Below are positions 12,650 through 24,732 of a stretch of 64,000 nt of DNA, piece after piece. This stretch comes from Absidia repens (taxonomy: Eukaryota > Mucoromycota > Mucoromycetes > Mucorales > Cunninghamellaceae). Location: positions 1,302,001-1,366,000 of the forward strand of contig MCGE01000002.1 of assembly GCA_002105175.1 (NCBI GenBank), read 5' to 3'. Each line of letters starts with the position of its first letter. The first letter of the stretch is position 1. The position numbers and the translations under genes are program-made. The notes under the pieces were generated by a model that was given only the letters and a program-made list of their open reading frames with translations, was not told the DNA's origin and searched no databases.

Positions 12650-13989
12650 ATGCCTTTAGACTTGGATGCGTGCTTGGAACAGCTGTATAAAAAACAACTT
12701 CTGGCTGAGTGTGTTTTGAAAGAAATCTGTGAAAAGACCAAGGAATTACTGTTGCGTGAAAGCAACGTTGTACATATTCAAGCTCCTGTTACTGTTGTGG
12801 GAGATATTCATGGGTAAGCAATAAAGCCAATCAAAAGAAGACAAAACTCATACTCACACTACATATCAAATAGACAATATTATGATCTCATTGAGATATT
12901 TCGGATTGGTGGGAACTGTCCAGACACAAACTATCTCTTCCTTGGTGACTATGTAGATCGTGGGCTTTATAGTGTGGAAACCATCTCTTTGTTGACGTGT
13001 TTGAAACTAAGGTACCCTGATCGGGTTCAACTGGTGCGTGGCAATCATGAATCAAGGGCGGTGACACAGGTATTTTGTAAAAACAATGATCCATATTGAT
13101 GACTTGTGCTTAATATTTATTATTTATTTATCTAGACTTACGGCTTTTATACCGAATGTATGCGAAGATATGGATCACAGCTTGTATGGCAATACTTTAC
13201 CGACATGTTCGATTATTTGACATTATCTGTCGTCATCGACAATAGTATCTTTTGTGTCCATGGAGGTAAGTTTTCCTTGACCCTACTTGAATGACTTGTC
13301 AATTCACACTCTACCATTTTATTCATTTAGGTCTATCACCGACAATACATGTCTTGGACCAAGTGAAAATTATAGATCGATTTAAAGGTAACCGTACATT
13401 TTATGAAAAGTGAGATATTAGATGTCAATCAACCAACCATCCTTTACTGCCATTAGAAATCCCACACGAAGGCGCAATGGCTGATTTAGTATGGTCGGAT
13501 CCAGACCCGGACAAGGACGATTTTGCAATCTCGGCTAGGTAAGAGAGAAGGAGAAAGGCAACGAAACTGGTGAATAATGACTGATTTTGTTGGCGATATA
13601 TTTGTAGAGGTGCTGGATATACGTTTGGTCGTTCAGTAGTAGATCGTTTCTTGCATTTGAACAATATGGCACATATCCTTCGAGCGCATCAATTATGTAA
13701 TGCTGGGTATCAAGTAAGTGAAATAAAAAAATAAAATAAAAATAAAAAACAGGTGATAAGTTGCTGATTAGTTTTTTATAAACATGGAAACCAGGTACTC
13801 TTTGATGACAAACTATCCACTGTTTGGTCAGCACCGAATTACTGCTATAGGTGTGGTAACTTAGCATCGATCCTTGAAGTTGGTGTGAATGGTGAACGAT
13901 TCTTCAATGTATTTGACGCTGCTCCTGAAAATGAACAAGACTCCCAACAGAATCCATTCAAAGGTGAACATGTGGAATACTTTTTGTGA
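12650..13989 (+). CDS. PPG1: Serine/threonine protein phosphatase, PPG1 type catalytic subunit
   Basis: Seven exons join in frame: 12650-12813, 12874-13069, 13136-13265, 13331-13387, 13457-13538, 13608-13713 and 13795-13989, giving 309 residues. All metal-binding motifs of PPP phosphatases are present: GDIHG, GDYVDRG, RGNHES, the FCVHGGLSP histidine and RAHQLC. The C-terminal YFL is the tail that is carboxymethylated in PP2A-like enzymes. Compared with PP4 and PP6, the N-terminus ([14 protein letters not shown]), the [10 protein letters not shown] segment and the [10 protein letters not shown] segment fit yeast PPG1 best. In yeast PPG1 acts in glycogen metabolism and in a Far-complex phosphatase that restrains mitophagy. 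That role is known for the family and only inferred here. Confidence 0.92.
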
Positions 13990-14635
13990 TAGATATAGAT
14001 GCTTTTTTTTTTTTTTTTTTTTACCCCCTCCCCGCTTTCTACCCCCTACCCCTATTTATTCATTCCATTTTATTAGTTTGGTAGAATTGTTTTGCCTCTA
14101 CTCTATTGAAATAAAAAATCATATTGAACAGTTATCCTTTATGTTACAGTAGAATTATTTTGTCTTTATTCTATTGAAATAAAAAATAATATTGAACAGT
14201 TATCCTATATGTTTTTTTTTTTTTTTTTTTTTGGTTTTGTTTTTTGTTTTGACTGGTCGTGATGTTAAAAATTAGGATCATCTTGCGGGTTGGCGATTAT
14301 ATTCTGCATCTTGATTCTATTCGTCGTTTTAAAATTATGGATCCAGGGGCAACCTTGTAGCAATATTTATCATCTTTATGTCAATGAAATGAACTATTTT
14401 AAAATAGTAGGTGAAGAAAGGAGGTGATAATACCACCACTACATCCACTAAATCTTGTTTTGTACATGTAGGCGATGATCTCCAGTAATTAGTGGGGACC
14501 ATGCCCAGCATTTTTAAATGCCGCTTTCTTTTTTAGATTTTGGCACTTCTTTTTTCCTCGTATTTCTTCATTTCTTTCCCTTTTTTTTTTCTATTTTACT
14601 TTATACATATACCACATATTCTGACATATTTCATT
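13990..14635. other. Intergenic region with a tandem duplication
   Basis: T runs follow the PPG1 stop. Two near-identical copies of about 67 bases lie at roughly 14,081-14,147 and 14,148-14,213. The region downstream holds no coding signal. Confidence 0.7.
14081..14213 (+). repeat. Tandem duplication of about 67 bases in the PPG1 3' flank
   Basis: Each copy runs from GTAGAATT through CTATTGAAATAAAAAAT to GAACAGTTATCCT. They differ by a handful of substitutions. Both carry an AATAAA, so the duplication doubles the likely polyadenylation signal. Confidence 0.85.
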
Positions 14636-15168
14636 ATGATCAAATCTATATCCTCAAAATCACTTGGACCTCTGGTTCTTTTACTTCTAACCGCTCTGTT
14701 CTCGTTGACCTTTTTCTATTCTACAACTCTATGGCAAACCTACGATAGGAAATCCAAGTCGGCAGCAATATCACAATCTCAAGGTTATATTGCCAACACA
14801 GCCTCCAGCTTGAACTCAACATATACACAATGGGAACAATGTCTTGATCCTGGTCAAAACCCTTCCTATTACTTATCTATTGTCGTTGTTACTCGAATGG
14901 ACGACTATGCAGGGTGATAGCCCCTCCCAAAAAGGTAGTATACTCAGACTTTCTTACTGAATGGCGTTTTTATTTATTTTTAATAGTGGCCAACATCATA
15001 GACTCCAAAACTTTATTGACTCTGCGTACCTTCTAGCCGAAAGGACAAGAGAAAACATTGAATTACTGATTGTGGAATGGAATCCCCCTGATGACCGGCG
15101 AGGTGTCATTGATGCTTTCGTAAAGTAGATCTCGAAACTTGCGCTTATATTTTAGTACTGACCATTCT

Positions 15169-15200
<32 letters not shown>

Positions 15201-15591
15201 TGTGTAAATAGAGGTTTAGACGGTCTGGCTACTTGACCTATCGTATTATCACCGTCTCAAATAAGGTACACCATGTGCTTCCAAACCGTGGCAACTCTCC
15301 TCTGCATGAATTCGAGGGTAAAAACGTTGGCATTCGATTTGCTCGAGGTGAATTTGTTGTTTGTACAAATCAAGGTATGTGTGACAAGAGATATAAGTAG
15401 AGCATGGCATTTATTTATTTTATTTTATTTTATTTACTTGGTTAGATGACATTTGGTCCCACAATTTCCACAATGCAGTCCAATCCCGTGTCTTTGAAAA
15501 AGGGATTATTTATCTTCAGCATCAAGATGTCCACAATATGCAAGTTTTTTTTGAAAAAAAAAGGGACGGGAATCCAGGTATATGGCTAATG

Positions 15592-15627
<36 letters not shown>

Positions 15628-16054
15628 GTCATGATAAGCTCCCGCCATCTATTGTACGAGTACCACCTTTTGCAGACGATACCGTACTCTACAATTCGTG
15701 TCGACTAGGTAATCAAGTGTGGGGTCAATTCAGCTTGCCGACTCCACTGGATGTGACTACAAGTAATATTTTCAAAATTGCTGATCAGGCAGGGGATTTC
15801 ACCTTGGCCATCGCGATACTTGGAAAATACCCAGAGGTTACCGTGAAGAAGGAGGGGTTGCTTGGTAAGTTTTTTTTTTTTTTTTTTTGGACACCATTGA
15901 CTGATATCTTTTTTTTTTTTTATTAAACACTTATATACATTAAGGATGGACGTTGAGTTTATTTGTACAGCTGCGTGGACTTTCGATCTACAAGTGGTTT
16001 ATTCGGAAAAAGGATTTACATGCCATCAAGAGCACAAAAATGTTTGGGAATTGA
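14636..16054 (+). CDS. Type II membrane protein, family 2-like glycosyltransferase (putative)
   Basis: Six exons join in frame: 14636-14913, 14987-15119, 15212-15374, 15446-15539, 15629-15864 and 15945-16054, giving 337 residues. A hydrophobic signal-anchor lies at residues 11-30 (GPLVLLLLTALFSLTFFYST). The lumenal part then begins with YYLSIVVVTRMDDYAGG, a typical nucleotide-sugar-binding first strand. EFVVCTNQDDIW at about 175-190 resembles the DxD metal site. Intron 4 uses a GC donor (GCAAGT) and ends in a 31-base T run; the only frame-preserving solution I found needs this donor. It looks like a Golgi glycosyltransferase-like protein; the sugar donor and acceptor are unknown. The family call rests on short motifs. 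Confidence 0.65.
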
Positions 16055-17190
16055 ACAAGGAACAACACAATGACAAAAATATCAGTCTGGAAGATATTCG
16101 GGACAAGAAAATAGCGTACGTTAACAAGGAAAATAACTGGGCTTTACAACAATTAGATATCTGGGAATTAGAATTAGGTTGTATAGAATTTAGAGGGGGT
16201 CTCAATCAATAAAAACCATATTTTTTTGTGCATAATTGTTTTTTTTATCATATATATGTTATTTTTCGCCTTTTATTATGTGTCGCCATGCCTTTTTTTA
16301 TATATTTAGATATTATCCGTTGATATATATATTTACAGTACTCAGGTGCTTTGAAGCTCAATACAGTAAATCCAATACTCATGTTATTCAATTATTATTT
16401 TTCGAAAAAAAAAAAAAATAGCTTCTTTCATTGAGAACAAATATGAACTATATATATATACCAAAGATTCGATCGATGCTGTGCTATATTTAGTGAGAAG
16501 GAACTGGGAATAGGGGCAAGGTGTTAGTTATGGGAAAGGGGGATATTCAATGTGGTACACAGTCACATATTACTGAAATCCCTTGGGACGCAATCTGCAC
16601 TGCTCAAGTAGATTTTTCATTTTGTTCTTTACTGTGTGTGTATGAGTGCAAGATGGCTCTATATTTATTGGGGGTTAAAGCAATGATTGTGCAAGTAGTT
16701 CGAAATAAAATGATGTTTTCCTTAAAAAAGTCATTAAAACCAGGAGATCGATTCTGGAACTTCCGTTTGCCCTGATATAGTTTTGAAATATCTCAGACAA
16801 GTCCTTAATTCTCAATACATCTTCATTCAATGAATATATATTACGCATGAAAAAAATTGAAATGATAGTAGTGACATACTGCACACTTCGTTGCTGCTGT
16901 CGGCCTTTCTGTGATTTCCCGCTCTGGTTTTTTTGGCCCAAATTCAGAGGCCGCTGAAACTTGATGTTTTTGTCGTTTTTTGTTGTTCTGCGCTTCTTTT
17001 TTTTTTTTTTTTACTTTTTTACGAAAAGTACAGCTTCCATCTGGACCAGGTAAATAGTTGACCATTTTTATTCTGCGCCTGTTCTTCTCGTTGATCCTTT
17101 GTATTTTTGTTTTTTAGTGATTGACTTTTTTTAATCCTAGTCGCATCATATTTTTTTTATATATTCATTCATTTTACAACAACCAACGAA
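16055..17190. other. Intergenic region, possible small divergent gene
   Basis: About 1.1 kb. On the minus strand a small open frame begins at 17,065 and runs to 16,841 (74 residues, Lys-rich, ending with CAVCHYYHF). It starts 126 bases from the MEX67 start and faces away from it. A CxxCH is visible but I recognise no family, and an A run sits in the middle. I treat it as unproven. Nothing else in the interval looks coding. Confidence 0.4.
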
Positions 17191-19702
17191 ATGGATTCAT
17201 GGTCTCGAGGCGGTGGCGGAAGAGGACGCGGGAATCGAGGCAGAGGCAGGGACTACTATGACAACAGCAGCAATAATAGACAGAACTACTACGACAACGA
17301 TGGTGGAAGCAACAACAGCATTACATCTCGACTAGGACCCACAAATGGCGGGAATAGTGGCGGCATTGCCTCAAGATTAGGACCTATGCCCGGTGGCAAC
17401 ACAAGCTTCGATAATCAGTTCAATCAACAATCACAACAAGGCTTCAATCAAAACTATCAGCAACCTCGAGGTCGAGGTCGAGGTGGCGGTCGAGGTGGTG
17501 GCGGTGGACGAGGAGGCTATCAAAGCAACAGCAACAACTTCAACGATTACAATCCATCACAGGACGGTGGGTTCCAACAAAGCAACAACAATAGCAACAG
17601 CAACAGCAATCAATATACGCCTAGAGGTGGTGGAAGAAACCAATCCTTTTCTACAAGAGGTCGGGGTCGTGGTGGTGGCCCCAACCAAGGCGGACGTGGC
17701 CAATTTACGCGTGACTTTGTAGACGATGATATTGACATGGGAAATGATATGTAAGTTGGCATGATACAGACTGAAAAGAATTCCATTTATTGACAAAGAA
17801 ATCATCACTATTACTATTTTCATTTTAGTCCTGCAGGCGCACCTGTCATCATGGTAACAAAACAACAGCAACAACGACAAACCTTATATCTCGCTGATTT
17901 TCGTATTGATAGGTATCTGGATATCCTCCTGGCTCAGAACGTGATCTGCTTGGTTTCTTGCATCGAAAATCAAAAGTGGACTGGGAAGAATTAAATGTAA
18001 GTACAATGGGCATGGTGAATTGCTAAACAGGAAAACACGATGATCTGATATTTTTATTTTGTCATATTATAAAGGTACAAAACGAAAACGGTGTTACTTA
18101 CATCACAGTTGATGGTCCCGCCTCCGTGGAAGCTTTGATGTGGAAGAACGGTTTTACGTTCAAAGGATCTACAGTAAGTACGAAAAAAAAAGTGGGAATA
18201 TTGTATTTGGCTTCAGAGGTCTTTTTATTAACCTATCATTTATTATAGTTATCAATTGCACCAGCCGATGGAAGCGTTCCCTCTACTCCAATGCGACAAG
18301 GCAGATCCCTCAAGACCAACCAACAACAAGGAAAGCGGTCTAATGTGTTGGCGGACTTTTTACAGGAACGGTGGGATCCTCAACAGGGTTTTTTGAATTT
18401 GGATGATTTGCCTCCCACATCACACTCCATTGCTGTAGTCATATCAAGGTTATTGACGGAAGCAAGCAATATTTATGGAAATTCTGTAAGCCTATGAACT
18501 TGTACCATTTTACTTTGAACAATATTGATCAGTTCCTTTACTTTTTCCCATTAGATTGTCACTGTGTCATTTGCAAGAAACAAGCTATGGTCGCTTCAAC
18601 CAATAAACAAACTCGCCACTCTCCTACCTAGTGTCCGAAATCTATCAGTACAAGAAAATGATATTAGTGAATTTAGACATTTGAACAGTTTTTCCAACAA
18701 CAAACTACCCAACCTTACCGAATTGGTGCTACTCGGCAATCCTATTCAACTTGAAAGCAGCCCAGATTTGTATATTAGGTAAAGCTCACCCTTCCACCGC
18801 TCTTTACATATTTTGTTTGAAATGGCACTGACCAAAAAATCTGCTACGATTTTTTTTTTTTTTTTCGCAGTGAAATCATTAGTCGGTTCCCAAGCATATC
18901 TCAATTAGATTTCCAGCCTGTGAATCAAAATGGGGGTGGTCCACTTGCTCCATCTCTCACAAACAGTAATGGCTCGTTACCTCTACCGATCAAGGCAAGC
19001 TTTTTTGACCAAGATAGCTCCAGACAAGCAGCGCAAGATTTACTATCAAAGTAAGAAAATTGGGCACAATACAATTATCAATGCAAGGATATTCAATCGT
19101 CATTTTTGTATTTGCTAGATTCTTCCCATTATTTGATTCGAACCGATCGGCATTGGCGGACCTGTACGATAATCAATCGACCTTTTCAATCAATGTCAGT
19201 CCTACATGCTATGCGAAAACTACTTGGAATCAAGGTAATTTTTTGTGAACTAAAAGGGAATGAGAAAAAAAAATTTGAACAGAATCGTTGATGAAGTTTT
19301 TTTCATTTTATAGGACAAAGAGTGACTATTGGAAACGACAATATATCCAAGCGATTCGCGATGTTTCCTCCTACCATCCATGATTTATCGCATGCTGAAA
19401 ATTTTGTAACCGATGCATGGCAAACCCCTGGCTCCTCTACACATCCTGTCTTGTTATATTTGACTGTTCATGGCTCTTTCCGTGAAGGTAATGAATATGC
19501 ATATATATATAGTATATAGGTAATAAATTAACGTTATTTTTTTTTTCATCGTATACTAGCAAGCGGTGAAGTCTCATTCGATCGTGTATTTTTGATTGCC
19601 CCATCCTCTCCTGGATCAAGATCTCAATCGGCCGGCTGGCAATACGTTATTTTATCAGATTCAATGATCATTCGAAACCATTCCTATTTACCCACAGTTT
19701 AG
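17191..19702 (+). CDS. MEX67: mRNA export receptor MEX67/NXF1-like, with RGG-rich N-terminus
   Basis: Ten exons join in frame: 17191-17750, 17829-17853, 17913-17996, 18075-18173, 18249-18485, 18555-18778, 18871-19050, 19119-19234, 19314-19487 and 19560-19702, giving 613 residues. Residues 1-190 are Gly/Arg/Asn/Gln-rich with many RG and RGG repeats. An RRM-like region follows at about 195-260. Leucine-rich repeats lie at about 300-410 (SVRNLSVQENDISEF, LTELVLLGNPIQL), then an NTF2-like domain at about 455-610 (ASFFDQDSSRQAAQDLLSKF and later VLLYLTVHGSF). The protein carries mRNPs through the nuclear pore, with Mtr2/NXT1 binding the NTF2-like domain. It ends right after the NTF2-like fold (RNHSYLPTV). 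No UBA-like TAP-C domain is coded here or visible downstream. Confidence 0.9.
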
Positions 19703-20500
19703 TCTCCCCCCCCTTCGCTGCCTGCCTTCATTAGCTAGTTTATTGACTTGTTCCCCTCACCCTCAACCCCTTCCTTTCCTTATTTTCCCCAATCATGTTC
19801 ATTTGTTAATTTTTTTTATGAATAAATATTTGATTGACAAAAAAAAAAAAAAAAAAAAGAAACGGTCAATAATTATTGTGCATACATTAATCAAAACTGT
19901 CCTACTGTCTTTAATTTATATTTTATTATGACTTATCATCGATGATGGAACAATAGCTCATGTTATATAAATCTCCACATCGAATAGATAGACAATATTG
20001 GATAGCCTTTTTCTTCATTTGTTTTTTTTCTAAAAAAAAAATATCCATAACATACTGTTCTGTCAAATATAGCGGAGATCTGTAACGTGGCGTATGATTC
20101 CACCTACGGAAAATGATGGGAAGTGATGTTATAACATATGCAGGCAGGAGTCAGCGTGGAAAAAATAGAGAGGGCTTTCGACAGGGTGTTGAAGGTTGCT
20201 GCACTATATACTGGGTCCTGGAGTTTAGAAAAATGGGTGAGAACAAATGAAACGTTGTCTACGAGCAACCTTTTACGCCTAAAAACGACACTTAAAAAAT
20301 CATTTTCATCCCCAACGCTTATGTCACCGCTCATACTGTGTCTGCTAGAATAACGAATGTAGCTCACCAATTTTTTTTTTTTCAAGACAAGCTACCGTCG
20401 CCTTCCAGGTGTTCTACATGTATATGTCAAGGTATTTATGTCATGTATTATCATACATCTCCTAATAAAATTTAATATACAATGGGCCATATAAGAGAGG
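19703..20500. other. Intergenic region after MEX67
   Basis: A/T-rich sequence with an A run at 19,840-19,858 and AATAAA at 19,821. Short open frames on both strands show no conserved motif. It leads into repeat copy B. Confidence 0.6.
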
Positions 20501-21140
20501 TTGATGGTTAGAAAAAAAGGACATTTGTTTTATTGAAGCGGAGACGTAAACTTGGAAAGTGAACAGCAATCAAAGGATCTAACGGAGCTAGGATGAGGGA
20601 GACGAAAGTGAATACTGGAGAAAGGTCAGTACCAATCTAAAGGTACAATTGTAAATTAGGAGCTAATACGCATTATATGACATAAGAAAGACGAAATGGA
20701 CATTTGGTATTGAAGCACAACAACGATGAACACCAATCAATGAGGTGATGGTGGTAAAAAAGAAAAAGAAACGGGGGAGGGGATCTATTGCAAAAGACAT
20801 GAGGGAGACTATTGGGACATTTTTCATTGAAGCAATTAAAAAGATACATATTTTATTTGGATGCACATATTACGGACAAAGTAGAACTAAACTAAGCTAA
20901 TGAAGGCTCCAAAAAGTCAACTAATGGTGGTTCTAAATCCTGAATTCAAAATGAAAGGGTTTCCCCATGCATCTTGTAATCCCTGAGCTGAAAACCCTTC
21001 TAACTAGTCCAAACACTAATCTAAGATCACCATGATCTCAAAGAAGTTAAATGGTGAAGAAAAACAAAAAGAAAAAAAAAAAAGAAATGAAAGACAGCGC
21101 GAGAAAATAAATATAAAAGTTCACGTGGGCTGGATTTGAA
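20500..21140 (-). repeat. Dispersed repeat copy B
   Basis: Reverse-oriented copy. Its edge is at about 21,122-21,140, where the reverse complement reads TTCAAATCCAGCCCACGTG, the T-arm-like motif also found in copies C, D and E. The core around 20,880-21,030 matches copies A, C, D and E, and the part from about 20,600 to 20,880 matches copy A. The left boundary is uncertain and may lie nearer 20,100. Confidence 0.8.
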
Positions 21141-22217
21141 TGTGTTTTTTTGTTGTTGTTGTGAGGATTTGGCTTGCCATTTTTTGTTGGACACAAAAAA
21201 GGAAATTCACCTTTTTATTTTTATTTTTACCTATCTTCGTTGTAGCAACATTCAACAACATGCAAAATAATCAACATGGTAGTTTTCCTTTCATAACAGA
21301 AGCCTCCGCAATTCAACATAGGCACGCTTTATTTTGTTTTGTTTTTTCAAGGCGACCGCCACCATTCAGCATATCAGTATGGCCGTTCTCTTTTCGTGGT
21401 GCAGCTGTCACGACGTCATCGCGCCCATCTGATCTTTTAGAGTAGTTTGTCATATACCGTAGAATAACCAGCTCATCCCTTCGTTGTAGTACAGCTTGCC
21501 ACTTTCCATAGGATTGTTTACCCTCCTAGTTTACCCTGCGTTATGCTTATTCTATAATAAAAACATCTTTTCTGACAGTTACAGTATGTCTTCAATGAGT
21601 CATCAATAGTTTATACCGTACCATATAGTGTTTTTAGATGATAAAGTATTAACATATTCCTTACGAAATACAGTTTTTCAGTGCTTGCCTATCAAAGTCT
21701 TCTTATATTGGAGGTCTAGCAACCTATACTACAGCGAAGTTTATGCCCTAGAAGCCCTTTCAAATAAAAATTTATATCAAAATTTATATCAAAATTGTTA
21801 TCGAACTACGGAAGACAGTTAATTCACCAAAAAAAAAAAAGGACAGATGATATTTTATTGATGAAAATATAAAATGTGTAAAATGCCTTAACTATGCAAC
21901 TGACACTATATAATTCATGCTGTTTGTACAGAGTTTTTGTTCTATATAGAATGCCACACATCTTCCAACACTCTGGATCTGACAACCCGTCCATTTAACT
22001 GGGGTATGATAAAAATAAAGCCCGAATTGTATCAATCATGTGGTAAAATCACATTGGAAAAAACCCTGTTTTCTAAAACATTCTAACGAGGAAATTTTGA
22101 AACTGTCCGAGTGGTACTTAAATAAGTCGAGCGCGATAGCCACCTTCTTCTCCCCTTTCAATTCTTTTACCTCGTTCTCATTTTTTTTTTTAAAAAAAAA
22201 GAAACAAAAAATCTATC
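21141..22217. other. Intergenic region before glutamate decarboxylase
   Basis: No recognisable gene. It contains a short direct repeat near 21,766-21,795 (AAATTTATATC twice) and an A run at 21,829-21,840. The pyrimidine-rich block at 22,141-22,190 is the likely promoter/leader of the downstream gene. Confidence 0.6.
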
Positions 22218-22648
22218 ATGGTGCTTCTTAACTTTCAAGTGCGTGAAGGTACGTTGGGTGAAAAAAAAAACCAACTTGAAAACTATGCAGCGGGGAATTA
22301 AAAATAGCGTTTTGCATATATTTTTGCTGTGTAATTAGATGACCAAACGCCTCCACCACCACAAGAAGCGGAAACAATGAGTCAAGACCAACAATTCGAA
22401 TATTCAAATGCTATCCCAGTATATGGTAGTCATTGGAGCTCAAAAAATCTTCCCAAATACGAAATGCCATCGGTAATGGGATATCCATTAGCATCTCATA
22501 TAATATCTCTTTAACAGTTTCTTTTTTTCTTTGATGGCGTTGGTTCATTAGTTTGAGATGCCGCCAAGTAAATGCTCACAAAAAAAAAAAATCGATACTT
22601 TTTTTCTTAAAAAAAAAATTCATTTTTTTCTTTCTCTTCCTCCTTCCT

Positions 22649-22681
<33 letters not shown>

Positions 22682-24732
22682 CTGTCTGTTATCGTATGAT
22701 CAAGGATGAGCTTGCCGTAAGTTGAGAAGGATGACGATCGATAGGCTTAACTATTGAACTATATATATATATACATCTTGACATTTCTTACCTTTGTTCC
22801 ATTCTGATCTAGCTTGATGGTAATCCCGCGTTGAACTTGGCAAGTTTCGTGACAACTTATATGGACGAAGAAGCCAATCACTTGATGGCTGAAACAGCGG
22901 CGGTCAATATTATTGATATTGAAATGTATCCTCAGGCGGCAGCTCTTGGGGTAAATATTTCATAACTGTAGACGATTCAAATTAAATTTAGACTTCCCTT
23001 CCTATGTTTTTTTTTTTTTAGGGGCGTTGTTTGAATATGTTGGCCAACCTTTTCCATTCTCCTACCACTGGGGACTATAGTGCTCTTGGAACATCGACAA
23101 TCGGATCAAGCGAAGCGGTAGTGCTGGCCGTTTTGGCGATGAAGCGAAAATGGCAGGAAAGACGTCGTGAAAAGGGGCTTTCCACAGATAAGCCGAACCT
23201 GGTACTCGGTGCCAATTGCCAGGTGTGTTGGAAAAAAAGTCTTCTGTATCTTGAAATTGAACCGCGCGAAATTAGTGTTACGCAAGAATGCTTATACATG
23301 GACTCTGCAAAGGCGGTGGAAGAAGTTGATGAAAATACAATCGGTGTGGCTGCCATCTTGGGATCTACCGTAAGTTAGTGTGTGTGTGTGTGTGTGTGTG
23401 TGTTTGTTTTTTTTTTTTTTGACAAATGGATACTTATAATAACCCCTATTGTGATCTTCACGTTTGGTGGAATCGGATTGGTGAAATTTGCTAGTATACT
23501 GGCCACTATGAAGATGTCAAGACTCTCAACAAATTATTGGATCAAGTTTGTAAAGAAAAGGATTTGGATATTGGTATTCACGTTGATGCTGCTAGGTAAG
23601 AAAAAGAGCCACTACCAGATGAAATACACTCCAAAGCCAACTTACCTTTTATATCATTTTATAGTGGTGGTTTTGTTGCGCCTTTTATAAAACCTGATCT
23701 CGAATGGTAAGTAATCATCTCCGAGATATTTTCATGTACTGGATTTTGACTAATAAATTATATCTTTATAGGGACTTCCGATTATCTCGGGTAGTATCAA
23801 TCAACGTATCGGGCCACAAATATGTATGTAAATGTCAGTGTCAACCACCATATTTTTTCATTAATTTGACACAATACTCTATTTTATTTTAGGGCATGGT
23901 ATATCCTGGTATTGGATGGTGTATCTGGAGAAATACAGAGTGTCTACCAAAAAGCCTGGTCTTTTATGTCAACTACTTGGGCTCTGATCAAGCATCTTTT
24001 ACTATGAATTTTAGCAAAAGTGCTGCACCGGTAGTTGCTCAGTACTATATGTTCTTGAGGTTGGGCCATGCAGGGTATCGACGCATTATCCAAAATTTGG
24101 TTCATATCGCTGATCATCTGGCAAAGAAGATTGTGGGAACTGGTCGATTTGCGCTACTAAGTGAAACAGAAGGACGTGGATTACCTTTGGTGGCCTTTCG
24201 CTTAAAGACAAAGCAACCGTTTGATGAAGTAAATATGGGGTGGGTGAAATTTTTTGGAATCAAAATTTTAATTACCTTTTACTTGTTTTTTTGTGTATTA
24301 CAGTTTGATTTGGCAAGCAAATTAAGAGAACGTGGCTGGATTGTACCTGCTTATACGATGGCCCCAGCCTTGGATCATATGAAAATGCTACGTATTGTGA
24401 TTCGTGAAGATATGTCCCTCGACCGTGTTGATATCCTCATTCATGATATTGAAGCTGCTTTGGCTGCTCTTGACTTATTCGATGAAAATATGCTTAACAA
24501 AGCTCGGTAAGATCGAAAAAAGTGACCTTGTCTATGTGTGCTGTGTGTGTGCTTGATATCTGTTGAATTGATTGACCTTTCTTTTTTTATTTTTTTATTA
24601 CTCCTTCACTTTAGGGAACATATCCAAAAATACTCTCACAAGTCAATTGGTGGTCACAAAGCTGCCGCATCACCTGAAAAAATGAAGCACGACGCGCAAA
24701 CCCACGGATTCTCAAGAACGCATGTATGTTGA
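22218..24732 (+). CDS. Glutamate decarboxylase (PLP-dependent, group II)
   Basis: Twelve exons join in frame: 22218-22248, 22339-22472, 22552-22567, 22682-22716, 22813-22950, 23022-23369, 23495-23595, 23665-23706, 23772-23823, 23893-24228, 24304-24506 and 24615-24732, giving 517 residues. Family signatures include LDGNPALNLASFVTTYMDEE near the N-terminus, TIGSSEAV, the HVDAASGGFVAPF aspartate that contacts PLP, and SINVSGHKYG, whose lysine forms the Schiff base. The enzyme converts glutamate to GABA plus CO2 and feeds the GABA shunt; it also resists acid and oxidative stress in other fungi. Exon 3 has only 16 bases and the intron after it ends in a 29-base T run. The C-terminal tail is Lys/His-rich; I see no clear calmodulin-binding site. 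Confidence 0.93.

Noticed and set aside
15946..16212. Open frame of 88 residues inside the last part of the glycosyltransferase-like gene
   Set aside because: It overlaps the real last exon in another frame. The exon frame continues the upstream protein and ends at 16,054.
16841..17065. Minus-strand open frame of 74 residues facing away from MEX67
   Set aside because: Its position is suggestive and it has CAVCH, but an A run lies in the middle, no family is recognised and no supporting splice pattern was found. I mention it only within the intergenic entry.
21766..21795. Short AAATTTATATC direct repeat as an attachment or insertion site
   Set aside because: It is two adjacent A/T-rich units without any element between or beside them.
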